64,000 bases of DNA from Jiangella alkaliphila (GCF_900105925.1 NZ_LT629791.1:6480001-6544000); one strand, 5' to 3'. Counted from the stretch's first letter, positions 33,595 through 43,204 are shown. Program-made: numbers and translations. Notes: generated by a model not told the origin, from the letters alone.

Positions 33595-35496
33595 CTACCT
33601 CAGGCCGGCCGCCGTGGCCGCCGCCCGGCCGCCGACGATCGGCAGCTCGATCAGCGTCCGCTCCGGCGCGAGCGTGATGGTGGCCCGGTTCGGGTCGGCC
33701 TGGCTGCCGTAGTCGCGGTAGCTGCCGACGATGATGACGCCGATCCGGTGCCCGGCGGGGAACACGTAGTCCTCCGGCAGCAGCGGGAAGTCGACGTCGT
33801 AGGACTGCCCCGGCACCAGCGGCGTCGCCGTGCTGTAGTCGTCCAGATTGACCGCGTCGAGGATGCCCTTGGTGACGACCTCGCGCTCGGTCAGCGCGAC
33901 CCGCTTGGTGACCTGCCGGTAGCAGGCGTCCTCGGCGAACCCGCCCCACGTCGCGGTCTCGCCCCAGCAGTCCTCGACGGTGCCCTGGACGATGCCGTCG
34001 CCGGCCCGCTGGACCCGTTCGGCCGGCCCGTAGTCGACGAGGATCGCGGCGAAGTTCGTGTCGGTGGTGCTGACGGACGCGTCCAGCGTCACCCGCGGCG
34101 TGCCGGAGATGTGCAGCGGCGCGGTCAGCGGCTGCGACACGTAGGCCAGCCGGTTCGGCTGCACCGCGAGCTCGTTGGTGATCATCGCGGTCTCGCGCTG
34201 GTCGGGGTTGTCGACGAAGCTCAGCGCGGGGTCGGACGGGCGGTTCGGCGTGACGGAGAGCCGCCCGGCCGCGCCGGCGACCGGCTTGAGCCACAGCCGC
34301 GTCTCGCGCGCGCCGGGGACCGGCCAGTCGTTGTACTCGGCCCAGACGTCCGGCGCCCGCTCGATGTCGGCGATCGGCTCGTCCATGATCCCGTTGTCGA
34401 CGTCGTGCAGCCAATAGTCGAACCAGCGGTGCAGTTCGTCCACCCAGGCGTCGCGGCGGAACTCGAACGGGTCGATGTGGCCGGTCTGGGTCAGCCAGAG
34501 CTTGCGCGGCACGTCGTTCGCGGCCAGCTCGTCCCACCACTTGCTGAAGTGGTCCGGCCGGACGTTCTCGTCGTTGATGCCGTGCACGACGAACACGCTG
34601 GCCGTGACGTTGCCGGCGTCGGGGTTGTAGTCGCGCAGGCGCCAGAACGGCGTGTAGTCGCCGGTCTCGTCGCCGTCGGTGGCGGCGAGCACGTCGCGCA
34701 CCGGCTGGCAGTACGCCCGCCGGGCCGGGTTGGTGACGGTGTTGGACAGCGACGACGGGTAGCTGTTCCCGCGGGTGACGACGCCGTTGCTGCGGGTGTA
34801 GTCGTACCAGCTGGAGATCGCGCTGATCGGCACGATCGTCGACAGCCCCTCGACGCCGGACGCGGCCGTCGCGTTGGCCAGTGTGCCGTCGTAGGACTTG
34901 CCGATCAGGCCGGTCTTCCCGTTGTGCCAGTCGGCGACGACCGCGTTGCCGTCGGCGTCGACGCCGGGCGTGCGCCCGTTCAGCCAGTCGATGACGACCT
35001 TCGGCGACAGGTTGTCGGAGACGTCGCCGGTGGTCGGGCAGCCGGTCGAGTTGTTCGTGCCGATCATGTCCATCAGCACGATGGCGTACCCGCGCGGCAC
35101 GAAGTAGTTGTCGTAGAACAGCGGCCAGCGGTCGAGCAGGCCGTCGCCGTCCAGGTCGACCTTCAGCTCGGACTCGTTGCCCCGGCCCAGCGTGGAGTAG
35201 TACGGACTGGGGTCCATGATGACGGGCACCTTCAGGCCCTGCTCGCTGGCCGCCGGGCGCATGATGTCGACGGCGATGACGTCCGGCTCACCGTTGACGT
35301 CGGAGTCGTACGGCGAGGTGATGAAGACGCGCTCCCGGATCGCGTCGTCGTAACCGAAGACGGGCTGGGTGACCCCGTCCGCGACCACGATGCCGGGTTC
35401 GTCCGCTGCTCCCGCTCCCGCGCTGGTGGCGACCGCCGCCGTGGCGATCAGCGCGAGGGCGGCGGGGACGGCGAGCAACCTGCGGGCTCTGACCAC
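33595..35496 (-). CDS. Secreted S15-type (Xaa-Pro dipeptidyl-peptidase-like) hydrolase, copy 1
   Basis: 633-aa exported alpha/beta hydrolase with a Sec signal (MVRARRLLAVPAALALIATAAVATSAGAGA). The nucleophile Ser201 sits in GLIGKSYDGTLAN, the acid in HGINDENVRPDH and the His in TQTGHIDPF. A C-terminal jelly-roll domain (PLHISGTPRVTLDASV onward) matches the X-Pro dipeptidyl-peptidase layout. GTG at 35496 follows GGGAGG. It is the downstream member of a tandem pair of equal length, has its own promoter (TTGACA at 35562-35567) and ends at a hairpin. Cutting of proline-containing peptides is the family expectation. Esterase activity is also possible. Confidence 0.9.
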   Translation of the reverse strand: MVRARRLLAVPAALALIATAAVATSAGAGAADEPGIVVADGVTQPVFGYDDAIRERVFITSPYDSDVNGEPDVIAVDIMRPAASEQGLKVPVIMDPSPYYSTLGRGNESELKVDLDGDGLLDRWPLFYDNYFVPRGYAIVLMDMIGTNNSTGCPTTGDVSDNLSPKVVIDWLNGRTPGVDADGNAVVADWHNGKTGLIGKSYDGTLANATAASGVEGLSTIVPISAISSWYDYTRSNGVVTRGNSYPSSLSNTVTNPARRAYCQPVRDVLAATDGDETGDYTPFWRLRDYNPDAGNVTASVFVVHGINDENVRPDHFSKWWDELAANDVPRKLWLTQTGHIDPFEFRRDAWVDELHRWFDYWLHDVDNGIMDEPIADIERAPDVWAEYNDWPVPGARETRLWLKPVAGAAGRLSVTPNRPSDPALSFVDNPDQRETAMITNELAVQPNRLAYVSQPLTAPLHISGTPRVTLDASVSTTDTNFAAILVDYGPAERVQRAGDGIVQGTVEDCWGETATWGGFAEDACYRQVTKRVALTEREVVTKGILDAVNLDDYSTATPLVPGQSYDVDFPLLPEDYVFPAGHRIGVIIVGSYRDYGSQADPNRATITLAPERTLIELPIVGGRAAATAAGLR

Positions 35497-35550
35497 GTGT
35501 GCCTCCCATGTCCGAAGAGTCCGACGTGCCATGTGACATGAAAGGGGTCC

Positions 35551-35567
35551 GTGACACTGCGTGTCAA
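35551..35567 (-). promoter_or_regulatory. -35 region of S15 copy 1 with GTGACA-N5-TGTCAA motif
   Basis: TTGACA on the minus strand (35562-35567) forms one half of GTGACA-CTGCG-TGTCAA. The same layout with spacers of 4 and 6 nt precedes the GH116 operon and S15 copy 2. A second shared block, GTGCCATGTGACAT, lies at 35526-35539. Confidence 0.45.
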
Positions 35568-35604
35568 TATCGGGACGAATAGTGACATAACGTAGCGACG
35601 GTGC

Positions 35605-35631
35605 GGCGCCGGCGCATTGCCCGCCGGCGCC
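35605..35631 (-). terminator. Hairpin after the second S15 peptidase gene
   Basis: Arms GGCGCCGGCG (35605-35614) and CGCCGGCGCC (35622-35631) with a 7-nt loop, 12 bp past the stop of the leftward gene. Confidence 0.6.
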
Positions 35632-35643
35632 CCCGTCTCGCCG

Positions 35644-37545
35644 TCACTCCAGCCCGGCCGCGCCGGCCGCGGCCCGGCCGCCGACGATCGGCAGCTCGAC
35701 GAGGCTGCGCTGCGGCAGCACCGAGATCGTGGCCCGGTTCGGGTCGGCCTGACTGCCGTAGTCACGGTAGCTGCCGACGATGACGACGCCGATCCGGTGC
35801 CCGGCGGGGAACACGTAGTCCTCCGGCAGCAACTCGAAGCTGACGTCGTACCGCGAGCCCGAGACCAGCGGCGTCGGCGTGCTGTAGTCGTACAGGTTGA
35901 CGCCGTCGACGATCCCCTTGGTGACCACCTCACGCTGGGTGAGCGCGACGCGCTTGCTGGCCTGCCGGTAGCAGGCGTCCTCCGCGTAGCCGCCCCACGT
36001 CGCCGTCGCGCCCCAGCAGTCCTCGACGGTGCCGGTGACGATGCCGTCGCCGGTGCGCTGGACCCGTTCGGCCGGCCCGTAGTCCACCAGGATCGCGCCG
36101 AAGTTGGTGTCGGCGGCGTTCACCGTCGCCTCGAGCCGCACCGTCGGCGTGCCGGAGATGTGCAGCGGCGCCTCCAGCGGGTCGGACAGGTAGACCAGCC
36201 GGTTCGGCGTCACGGTCTCCTCGTTCGACACCATCGCGGTCTCGCGCTGGTTCGGGTCGTCGACGAAGCTCAGCGCCGGGTCGAGCGGGCGGTTCGGGAT
36301 GACGGAGAGGTCGCCGGACGCGCCGGGGTTCGGCTCCAGCCAGATCCGCGTCGGCCGCGACCCCGGGATCGGCCAGTCGTTCGCCGTCTCCCACACGTCG
36401 GGGGCGCGCTCGATGTCGACCATCGGCTCGTCCATGATCCCGTTCTCCACACCCTGCAGCCAGTAGTCGAACCACTTGTGGATCTCGTCGACCCACGCGT
36501 CGCGGCGGAAGTCGAACGGGTCGATGTGGCCGGTCTGGGTCAGCCAGAGCTTGCGCGGGACGTCGTTCTCGGCCAGGCCGTACCACCACTTGCTGAAGTG
36601 GTCAGGGCGGACGTTCTCGTCGTTCAGGCCGTGCACGACGAACACGCTGGCCGTCACCTTGTCGACGTCGCGGTTGTAGTCGCGGACGTGCCAGAACGGC
36701 GTGTAGTCGCCGGTCTCGTCGCCGTCATTGGCCGACAGGACGTCGCGCACCGGGCGGCAGTAGTCGCGGCGCTCTGGGTTGGTGACGGTGTTGGCGAGGC
36801 TGGCGAGGTAGTTGTTGCCGCGCTGCACGACGCCGTTGCTGCGGGTGTAGTCGTAGTAACTGGAGATCGCGCTGATCGGGACGATGGTCGTCAGGCCCTC
36901 GACGCCGGACACCGCGGTGCCGTTGGCGAGCGTCCCGTCGTAGGACTTGCCGATGAGCCCCGTCTTCCCGTTGTGCCAGTCGGCGACGACCTCGTTGCCG
37001 TCGGCGTCGACGCCGGGGATGCGGCCGTTGAGCCAGTCGATGACCACCTTGGGCGACAGGTTGTCCGACGCGTCGTGCACCGTCGGGCAGCCGGTGGAGT
37101 TGTTCGTGCCGATCATGTCCATGAGGACCACGGCGTAGCCGCGGGGCACGAAGTAGTTGTCGTAGAACAGCGGCCAGCGGTCCAGCAGCCCGTCGCCGTC
37201 CAGGTCGACCTTCAGCTCGGACTCGTTACCCCGGCCCAGCGTCGAGTAGTAGGGGCTCGGGTCCATGATCACCGGGACGTCGAGGCCCTGCTCGCTCGCG
37301 GCCGGCCGCATGATGTCGACGGCGATGACGTCCGCCTCACCGTTGACGTCGGAGTCGTACGGCGAGGTGATGAAGACGCGCTCCCTGATCGCGTCGTCGT
37401 AACCGAAGACCGGCTGGGTCACGCCGTTCTCGACCACGATGCCGGGCTCGTCGGCGGCGCCGGCGCCCACGCTGGAGACGACCGCGGCGGTCGCGGTCAG
37501 CGTGATCGCGACGGGTACAGCGAGCAATCTGCGGGCTCTGACCAC
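35644..37545 (-). CDS. Secreted S15-type hydrolase, copy 2 (tandem paralogue)
   Basis: 633 aa, the same length as copy 1 and identical at most positions by eye, with the same signal peptide, the same GLIGKSYDGTLAN nucleophile block (Ser201) and VHGLNDENVRPDH. Differences cluster in the signal peptide and the C-terminal jelly roll. GTG at 37545 follows GGGGAGA. The promoter region (TTGACA at 37613-37618) and the block GTGCCATGTCACAT (37577-37590) are also duplicated, so the unit that was copied included its control region. The two genes may differ in substrate or only in dosage. Confidence 0.9.
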   Translation of the reverse strand: MVRARRLLAVPVAITLTATAAVVSSVGAGAADEPGIVVENGVTQPVFGYDDAIRERVFITSPYDSDVNGEADVIAVDIMRPAASEQGLDVPVIMDPSPYYSTLGRGNESELKVDLDGDGLLDRWPLFYDNYFVPRGYAVVLMDMIGTNNSTGCPTVHDASDNLSPKVVIDWLNGRIPGVDADGNEVVADWHNGKTGLIGKSYDGTLANGTAVSGVEGLTTIVPISAISSYYDYTRSNGVVQRGNNYLASLANTVTNPERRDYCRPVRDVLSANDGDETGDYTPFWHVRDYNRDVDKVTASVFVVHGLNDENVRPDHFSKWWYGLAENDVPRKLWLTQTGHIDPFDFRRDAWVDEIHKWFDYWLQGVENGIMDEPMVDIERAPDVWETANDWPIPGSRPTRIWLEPNPGASGDLSVIPNRPLDPALSFVDDPNQRETAMVSNEETVTPNRLVYLSDPLEAPLHISGTPTVRLEATVNAADTNFGAILVDYGPAERVQRTGDGIVTGTVEDCWGATATWGGYAEDACYRQASKRVALTQREVVTKGIVDGVNLYDYSTPTPLVSGSRYDVSFELLPEDYVFPAGHRIGVVIVGSYRDYGSQADPNRATISVLPQRSLVELPIVGGRAAAGAAGLE

Positions 37546-37576
37546 GCCTGTCTCCCCTGTCCGGAGGATCCGATAT

Positions 37577-37618
37577 GTGCCATGTCACATACAAGTGGCT
37601 GTGACAACGGGGTGTCAA
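37577..37618 (-). promoter_or_regulatory. Promoter region of S15 copy 2
   Basis: On the minus strand TTGACA (37613-37618), 18-nt spacer, TTGTAT as -10. It carries GTGACA-N6-TGTCAA (37601-37618) and GTGCCATGTCACAT (37577-37590), both with counterparts before copy 1. Confidence 0.5.
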
Positions 37619-37702
37619 GAAGTCGGACGCTGTCACGACGGCCCGGCCTGTCCGGTCAGTGGTATAGCGAGGGGAGACTCCCCCGACGAGAGGAAGCCGC
37701 CG

Positions 37703-38542
37703 ATGTCCATCTCCGAGCGAGAAGCGAAGCAGGTCGAGAAGGCGAACACGAGCGGGGCCACCCCCGCGGTGTTCATCCATGGCCTCTGGCTGCTGCCGAG
37801 CAGCTGGGACCGTTGGTCCGCGTTGTTCGAGGAGGCCGGGTACGCCCCGGTGGCTCCCGACTGGCCGGGCGATCCGGAGACGGTCGAGCAGGCCAGGGCC
37901 AACCCCGAGGTCCTGGCGAAGAAGCACCTCGGGGAGGTCGCCGACCACACCGCCGAGGTGATCGGCGGGCTCGGCAGGAAGCCGGTGGTGCTGGGCCACT
38001 CCACCGGCGGGCTGCTCGCCCAGATCATCGCCGGACGCGGCCTGTCGGCGGCGACGGTGGCGATCGACCCCGGGCCGTTCCGCGGCGTTCTGCCGCTGCC
38101 GATCTCGGCGCTGCGGGCGTCGTGGCCGGTGTTGAAGAACCCCGCGAACCGGGAGCGTGCCGTCACGCTCACGTTCGACGAGTTCAAGTACGGCTGGGCC
38201 AACGCTCTGAGTGAGGACGAGGCGAAGGAGCTCTACGAGGCCTACCACGTGGCCGCTCCGGGCGTCGCGTTGATGCAGATGGCCTTCGCCAACCTGAACC
38301 CCCTCACCGAGGCGATGGTCGACACGAAGAACCCCGACCGCGGGCCGCTGCTGATCATCGACGGCGAGGAGGACCACACCGTCCCGTGGGCGATCGCGAA
38401 CGCCTCGTTCAAGCGCCAACAGGGCAACCCGGGCGTGACCGAGATCAAGAAGATGCCGAACCGCGGACACGCGCTGACGATCGACAGCGGCTGGCGTGAG
38501 GTCGCCGAGACGTCGCTGGAGTTCCTGAAGCGCTTCGTCTAG
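37703..38542 (+). CDS. Alpha/beta hydrolase (lysophospholipase-like)
   Basis: 279-aa soluble hydrolase. The oxyanion region is VFIHGLWLLPSSW, the nucleophile elbow is LGHSTGG near residue 100, the acid lies in IDGEEDHTVPW and the His in NRGHALTID. No signal peptide. ATG at 37703 with GAGAGGA upstream, and the longer frame upstream overlaps the divergent peptidase gene and is not used. It is divergently transcribed from S15 copy 2 and convergent with leuB (13 bp). Substrate unknown. Confidence 0.88.
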   Translation: MSISEREAKQVEKANTSGATPAVFIHGLWLLPSSWDRWSALFEEAGYAPVAPDWPGDPETVEQARANPEVLAKKHLGEVADHTAEVIGGLGRKPVVLGHSTGGLLAQIIAGRGLSAATVAIDPGPFRGVLPLPISALRASWPVLKNPANRERAVTLTFDEFKYGWANALSEDEAKELYEAYHVAAPGVALMQMAFANLNPLTEAMVDTKNPDRGPLLIIDGEEDHTVPWAIANASFKRQQGNPGVTEIKKMPNRGHALTIDSGWREVAETSLEFLKRFV

Positions 38543-38555
38543 CGGTGGTGTGACG

Positions 38556-39599
38556 TCAGGCGGTGACGCGGGCGGCGAGGGCGTCGCCGATGTCGGCGGT
38601 GCGGCGCGTCGACGTCCCCCGCTCCCCCAGGTCGGCCGCGACCGCGTCGGTGATGCGCGCCGCCTGCTCCGTCAGCCCGAGGTGGTCGAGCAGCAGGCTC
38701 ACCGACAGCACCGTGGCGGTCGGGTCGGCGACGCCCTGGCCGGCGATGTCCGGCGCGGAGCCGTGGACGGGCTCGAACATCGACGGCGCGGTGCGGTCGG
38801 GGTTGACGTTGCCGCTGGCCGCGAGGCCGATGCCGCCGGTGATCGCGGCGGCGAGGTCGGTGAGGATGTCGCCGAACAGGTTGTCGGTGACGATGACGTC
38901 GAACCGGCCCGGATCGGTGACGAAGAAGATCGTCGCGGCGTCGACGTGCAGGTAGTCGACCGCGACCTCGGGGAACTCCTGGCCGACCCGCTCGACCGTC
39001 CGCCGCCACAGGTGGCCGGCATGGACCAGCACGTTGTGCTTGTGCACGTACGTGAGCTTGCGGCGCGGTCGGGCCTGCGCGCGGGCGAACGCGTCGCGGA
39101 CCACCCGCTCGACGCCGAACGCGGTGTTGACGCTGACCTCGTTGGCGACCTCGTGCGGCGTGCCGACCCGCAGCGCGCCGCCGTTGCCGACGTACGGGCC
39201 CTCGGTGCCTTCGCGGACGACGACGAAGTCGATTTCGCCGGGGTTCGCGAGCGGAGTCGTCACGCCGGGGAACAGCCGGGACGGGCGCAGGTTCACGTAG
39301 TGGTCGAGCTCGAACCGCAGTCGCAGCAGCAGCCCGCGCTCCAGTACGCCGCTGGGCACGTCCGGGTCGCCGACGGCGCCGAGCAGGATCGCGTTGTGGC
39401 CGCGCAGCTCCTCGAGCACGGAGTCGGGCAGCGTCTCGCCGGTCGCGTGCCAGCGCCTGGCGCCGAGATCGTAGGTGGTGCTGCCGACCTTGACGTCCGT
39501 GCCGGTCAGCACGGCATCGAGCACCTTCAGGCCTTCGGTGACGACCTCGGTACCGATCCCGTCACCGGGGATGACTGCCAGGTTGAGACTGCGCGACAT
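38556..39599 (-). CDS. leuB: 3-isopropylmalate dehydrogenase
   Basis: 347-aa NAD-dependent dehydrogenase of leucine synthesis. Visible blocks are [13 protein letters not shown] at the start, [14 protein letters not shown], the Mg-binding [20 protein letters not shown], and [10 protein letters not shown] plus [15 protein letters not shown] that recognise substrate and NAD. ATG at 39599. Its short length and active-site layout place it in the actinobacterial LeuB group. No leader with Leu codons is visible upstream. A small ORF begins 78 bp before it on the same strand. Confidence 0.96.
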   Translation of the reverse strand: MSRSLNLAVIPGDGIGTEVVTEGLKVLDAVLTGTDVKVGSTTYDLGARRWHATGETLPDSVLEELRGHNAILLGAVGDPDVPSGVLERGLLLRLRFELDHYVNLRPSRLFPGVTTPLANPGEIDFVVVREGTEGPYVGNGGALRVGTPHEVANEVSVNTAFGVERVVRDAFARAQARPRRKLTYVHKHNVLVHAGHLWRRTVERVGQEFPEVAVDYLHVDAATIFFVTDPGRFDVIVTDNLFGDILTDLAAAITGGIGLAASGNVNPDRTAPSMFEPVHGSAPDIAGQGVADPTATVLSVSLLLDHLGLTEQAARITDAVAADLGERGTSTRRTADIGDALAARVTA

Positions 39600-39676
39600 G
39601 GCCCACACCGTACGACCGTCGTCCACATGATGGCACCCGCGTCCCGCGATTCGGACGCAGCGCGGGTCGACCGAGG

Positions 39677-39793
39677 TCAGCGCGTGCGTACGGCGAGATC
39701 GCCCTGGCCGGACTCGCCGCCGTTGTCGCGACGGTCGATGGCCTCCTGCAACGCGTGCCGGGCTTCCTGCGCCTGCTGCTGTTCTTCGGTCAT
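39677..39793 (-). CDS. Small Gln/Glu-rich protein, 38 aa
   Basis: ATG at 39793 preceded by GGGGTG. The product [20 protein letters not shown] is strongly helical and polar, and the C-terminus is [18 protein letters not shown]. No family is recognised. It lies 77 bp upstream of leuB on the same strand and may be a co-transcribed small protein, or only a chance frame. Confidence 0.4.
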   Translation of the reverse strand: MTEEQQQAQEARHALQEAIDRRDNGGESGQGDLAVRTR

Positions 39794-39894
39794 GGTGCAC
39801 CCCATAGATTTACTCGGTCGTCCAAGCATATGGAGCGCATCAGCCGCCGTCTCGCGGAATGGCGGCCTATCTCATGATTCGAGACCCAAACCGG

Positions 39895-39955
39895 GTTGAT
39901 CATGGAGAAAGTCGGCTCTGGCGGCGATCTGGAGCCGACCTTCTCCATGATCAAC
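39895..39955. repeat. Intergenic hairpin repeat (GTTGATCATGGAGAA family)
   Basis: Arms GTTGATCATGGAGAA (39895-39909) and complement (39941-39955) extended by GTCGGCTC/GAGCCGAC, with a single mismatch in 24 pairs. It lies 18 bp past the serA stop and so could terminate serA. Its right arm is identical to that of the copy at 31428-31451. Confidence 0.8.
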
Positions 39956-39973
39956 AAGGAAGTGGGCGGGTGG

Positions 39974-41563
39974 TCAGCTGTCGAGGTCGACGGTGCGGCC
40001 CCACTCGGCGCCGATGGCGGCGACGATGTCGTCGAGCACCTGGCCGGGGACGGCCTGGTCGACGGTCATGGCGACCAGCGCGTCGCCGCCCTTGCCGGTG
40101 CGGCTGACCTGCATGCCGGCGATGTTGACGTCGGCCTCGCCGAGCACGCGCCCGACCGTGCCGACGACGCCGGGCCGGTCGGTGTAGCGCAGGAACGCCA
40201 TGTGCTCGGCCGGCACCACCTCGATGTCGTAGCCGAGCACCTCGACGATCTTCTCGACGTGCTTGGGGCCGGACAGCGTGCCCGACACCGACACCGACCG
40301 GCCGTCGGCCAGGACGCCGCGCAGCGTCACGAGGTTGCGGTAGTCGGACGACTCCTCGTCGGTGACCAGCCGGACCTCGACGCCGCGGTCGCCGGCGATG
40401 ACGGGGGCGTTGACGTAGGAGACCGGGTCCTCGACGACGTCGGCGAAGACCCCCTTCAGCGCAGCCAGCTCGAGGATCTTCACGTCGTGCGCGGTGATCT
40501 CGCCGCGGACCTCGACGTCGAGCTGGGTCGCGACACCACCGGCCAGCGCGGTGAAGATGCGGCCGAGCTTCTCGGCCAGCGGGATGCCGGGCCGGACGTC
40601 CTCGGCGATGGCGCCGCCCTTGACGTTGACGGCGTCGGGCACCAGCTCGCCGGCCAGCGCGAGCCGGACCGACCGGGCGACGGACACGCCGGCCTTCTCC
40701 TGCGCCTCGTCGGTCGACGCGCCGAGGTGCGGGGTGACGACGACCGACTCGAAGTCGAACAGCGGCGACTCGGTGGTCGGCTCGGACGCGAACACGTCGA
40801 TGCCGGCGCCGGCGACCCGGCCCTCCTTGAGCGCCAGCGCGAGCGCGTGCTCGTCGACGATGCCGCCGCGCGCGGCGTTGATGACACGCACCGACGGCTT
40901 GACCTTGCGCAGCGCCGCCTCGCCGATGAGACCGACGGTCTCGGGCGTCTTCGGCAGGTGGACGGTGATGAAGTCGCTCTCCTCGAGCAGCTGGTCCAGC
41001 GACACGCTGCGCACGCCCATCTGCGCGGCCCGGGCGGCCGGCACATAGGGGTCGTAGGCGATGACGTTCATGCCGAACGACGACAGCCGCTGCGCGACGA
41101 GCACGCCGATGCGGCCCAGGCCCACGATGCCGACCGTCTTCTCGTACAGCTCGACGCCGGAGTACTTGCTGCGCTTCCACTCGCCGCCCTTGAGCGCCTT
41201 GTCGGCGGGGGCGATGTTGCGGGCGGTGGCCAGCAGCAGGCCGATGGCCAGCTCCGCGGCACTCGTGATGTTGGAGGTCGGCGCGTTGACGACCATGACG
41301 CCGGCCTGCGTGGCGGCCTTGACGTCGACGTTGTCGAGGCCGACGCCGGCGCGGGCGATGACCTTGAGCTTCTTGGCGGCGGCGATGGCCTCGGCGTCGA
41401 CCTTGGTGGCGCTGCGGACCAGGATCGCGTCGACGTCGACGATGGCCGGCAGCAGGGCCGTACGGTCGGCGCCGTCGACCTTGCGGATCTCGAAGTCGGG
41501 CCCGAGCGCGTCGACGGTGGCGGGCGAGAGCTCTTCGGCGATGAGTACGACGGGCTTGGTCAC
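39974..41563 (-). CDS. serA: D-3-phosphoglycerate dehydrogenase
   Basis: 529-aa enzyme starting serine synthesis. It has the NAD-binding GLGRIGVLVAQRL near residue 147, catalytic Arg in NAARGGIVDE, and Glu/His in FASEP and VTPHLGAST. The long form adds an intervening domain and a C-terminal ACT domain (FLRYTDRPGVVGTVGRVLGEADVNIAGMQVSR) for serine feedback, as in mycobacterial SerA. GTG at 41563 with GGAGG 12 nt upstream. The upstream 136 bp is free of genes. A repeat hairpin follows the stop. Confidence 0.97.
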   Translation of the reverse strand: MTKPVVLIAEELSPATVDALGPDFEIRKVDGADRTALLPAIVDVDAILVRSATKVDAEAIAAAKKLKVIARAGVGLDNVDVKAATQAGVMVVNAPTSNITSAAELAIGLLLATARNIAPADKALKGGEWKRSKYSGVELYEKTVGIVGLGRIGVLVAQRLSSFGMNVIAYDPYVPAARAAQMGVRSVSLDQLLEESDFITVHLPKTPETVGLIGEAALRKVKPSVRVINAARGGIVDEHALALALKEGRVAGAGIDVFASEPTTESPLFDFESVVVTPHLGASTDEAQEKAGVSVARSVRLALAGELVPDAVNVKGGAIAEDVRPGIPLAEKLGRIFTALAGGVATQLDVEVRGEITAHDVKILELAALKGVFADVVEDPVSYVNAPVIAGDRGVEVRLVTDEESSDYRNLVTLRGVLADGRSVSVSGTLSGPKHVEKIVEVLGYDIEVVPAEHMAFLRYTDRPGVVGTVGRVLGEADVNIAGMQVSRTGKGGDALVAMTVDQAVPGQVLDDIVAAIGAEWGRTVDLDS

Positions 41564-41699
41564 GGCGAACTGAACCTCCGGGTGTGTCGGGCGTGGTGTG
41601 ACGAGCGCGACACTGGGCCCGGGTGCGACCGAGTGTAACGCCACGTAAACCCAAAGCGCACCCACCGCGACATACGGTGGTCGGTTCATTACATCCCGA

Positions 41700-42395
41700 T
41701 TACGCAGGTTCTGGCCATGACTCCCCACGCCAGGCCGCGTCCCAGAACATCCACTCGAACCGGGTCGCTCGCGCGTACGCGTCGTGCATGCCGGCGACGG
41801 TGCCGGGGTGCCGCTCGGCCTGCTCGTCGGCGAACGACTCCGCCCTCCGGGTGTCGGCCTCGAACGCGGGGTCGCCGTAGGTGCGCAGCCAGGCCTCATA
41901 GGGGTGCGCATCGGTGTCTGACAGGACCGTGACCAGCTCGCGGCCGACCTCGGTGTAGACGCGGAAGCACGGCAGCAGCCCGGCCAGCGCGACCCCGGCG
42001 GGGGCCAGCGCCGCGTCGGCCTGCAGCGTGTTGACGTAGGCCAGGCAGGTCGGCGTCGGCTCCACCTCACCGACGGCGTCGTGCAGCGACGACCCCGCCT
42101 CGGCGAACAGCGCCTCATGCAGCAGCCGCTCCGCGTCGACGGCGCCGGCGGCGAACCGGGCGAGGACGGCGGCCTGCTCGGGCTCCGGCCAGCGGGCGGC
42201 CGTCGTCGCCAGCGCGCGGGCGTAGCGGGAGAGATAGTGCGCGTCGTCGGCGATGTAGCGGAGGAACACCTTCCGCTCCAGCGTCCCGTCGGCCAGGCCG
42301 GTGACGAACGGGTGGGCGCGGATCGCGTCGTACCAGGGCGCCGCGGCGGTCCAGGCGTCGGCGGAGAAGCTCGCGACATCAGTCGGTCGGCTCAT
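41700..42395 (-). CDS. tenA: TenA-type thiaminase II / aminopyrimidine hydrolase
   Basis: 231-aa all-helical TenA protein, which salvages thiamin breakdown products by hydrolysing the aminopyrimidine. RYIADDAHYLSRYARAL and the nucleophile region LLPCFRVYTEVGREL (Cys) are visible. The C-terminus RFEWMFWDAAWRGESW is typical. ATG at 42395 overlaps the thiD stop as ATGA, so both are read from the TPP-riboswitch transcript. Confidence 0.92.
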   Translation of the reverse strand: MSRPTDVASFSADAWTAAAPWYDAIRAHPFVTGLADGTLERKVFLRYIADDAHYLSRYARALATTAARWPEPEQAAVLARFAAGAVDAERLLHEALFAEAGSSLHDAVGEVEPTPTCLAYVNTLQADAALAPAGVALAGLLPCFRVYTEVGRELVTVLSDTDAHPYEAWLRTYGDPAFEADTRRAESFADEQAERHPGTVAGMHDAYARATRFEWMFWDAAWRGESWPEPA

Positions 42396-43204
42396 GCGCG
42401 GGTCCCTTCGGGCGTCCACCAGGCGTGGAAGTGGTGCACCGGCCCGTGACCGCCGCCGACGTGCAGCTGGTCGGCGGCGCGCAGCGCGGCGGTGAGGTAC
42501 GTCTTGGCGTCGGCGACTGCCTCGCGCAGCGGCCGGCCGTGCCCCAGCCCGACGGCGATCGCGGACGACAGGGTGCAGCCGGTGCCGTGCGTGTTCTCCG
42601 TCGCGACCCGCGGCACCCGCAGCTCCAGGATGCCGTCGTCGTCGGCCAGCACGTCGACGGCGTCGGGCCCGGTCGCGTGGCCGCCCTTGACCAGTGCCGC
42701 CGGGCCCTTCGCGTGCAGTTCGGCGGCGGCGTCGGCGGCCTCCTCGGGCGCGACGGCGGGCAGGCCGAGCAGCGCCGCGGTCTCCGGCAGGTTGGGCGTG
42801 ACGACGCTGGCCAGCGGCAGCAGCCGGTCGCGGATCGCCTCGACGGTCGCGTCGTCGACCAGCCGGTCCCCCGACGTCGCGACCATGACCGGGTCGACGA
42901 CCAGGTGACGGACGCCGTGCCGGCGGGCGGCGTCGGCGACCGCCTCGACGACGTCCGGGCTGCCCAGCATGCCGGTCTTCACGGCGGCGACGTCGAGGTC
43001 GGCGAACAGCGCGTCCAGCTGCTCGGTGACGAAGTTCGCCGGCACCGGCAGCACGCCGGTCACGCCGCGGGTGTTCTGCGCCGTCAGCGCCGTGAGGACG
43101 GCCCCGCCGTACGCGCCGAGCGCTGAGAACGTCTTGAGGTCGGCCTGGATGCCGGCGCCTCCAGACGGGTCGGATCCAGCCACGGTGATGATGGTGGGTG
43201 TCAT
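42392..43204 (-). CDS. thiD: Hydroxymethylpyrimidine / phosphomethylpyrimidine kinase
   Basis: 270-aa ribokinase-fold kinase phosphorylating HMP to HMP-PP for thiamin synthesis. It starts with [23 protein letters not shown], has the central [10 protein letters not shown] and [14 protein letters not shown], and the anion-hole motif [14 protein letters not shown] near the C-terminus. ATG at 43204. The TPP riboswitch lies directly upstream, with the ribosome-binding site GGAGGAG just past its 3' end. Confidence 0.96.
   Translation of the reverse strand: MTPTIITVAGSDPSGGAGIQADLKTFSALGAYGGAVLTALTAQNTRGVTGVLPVPANFVTEQLDALFADLDVAAVKTGMLGSPDVVEAVADAARRHGVRHLVVDPVMVATSGDRLVDDATVEAIRDRLLPLASVVTPNLPETAALLGLPAVAPEEAADAAAELHAKGPAALVKGGHATGPDAVDVLADDDGILELRVPRVATENTHGTGCTLSSAIAVGLGHGRPLREAVADAKTYLTAALRAADQLHVGGGHGPVHHFHAWWTPEGTRA

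Noticed and set aside
33595..37545. Assembly artefact creating two S15 copies
   Set aside because: The copies differ throughout, especially in signal peptides, C-termini and intergenic parts, so they are true paralogues.
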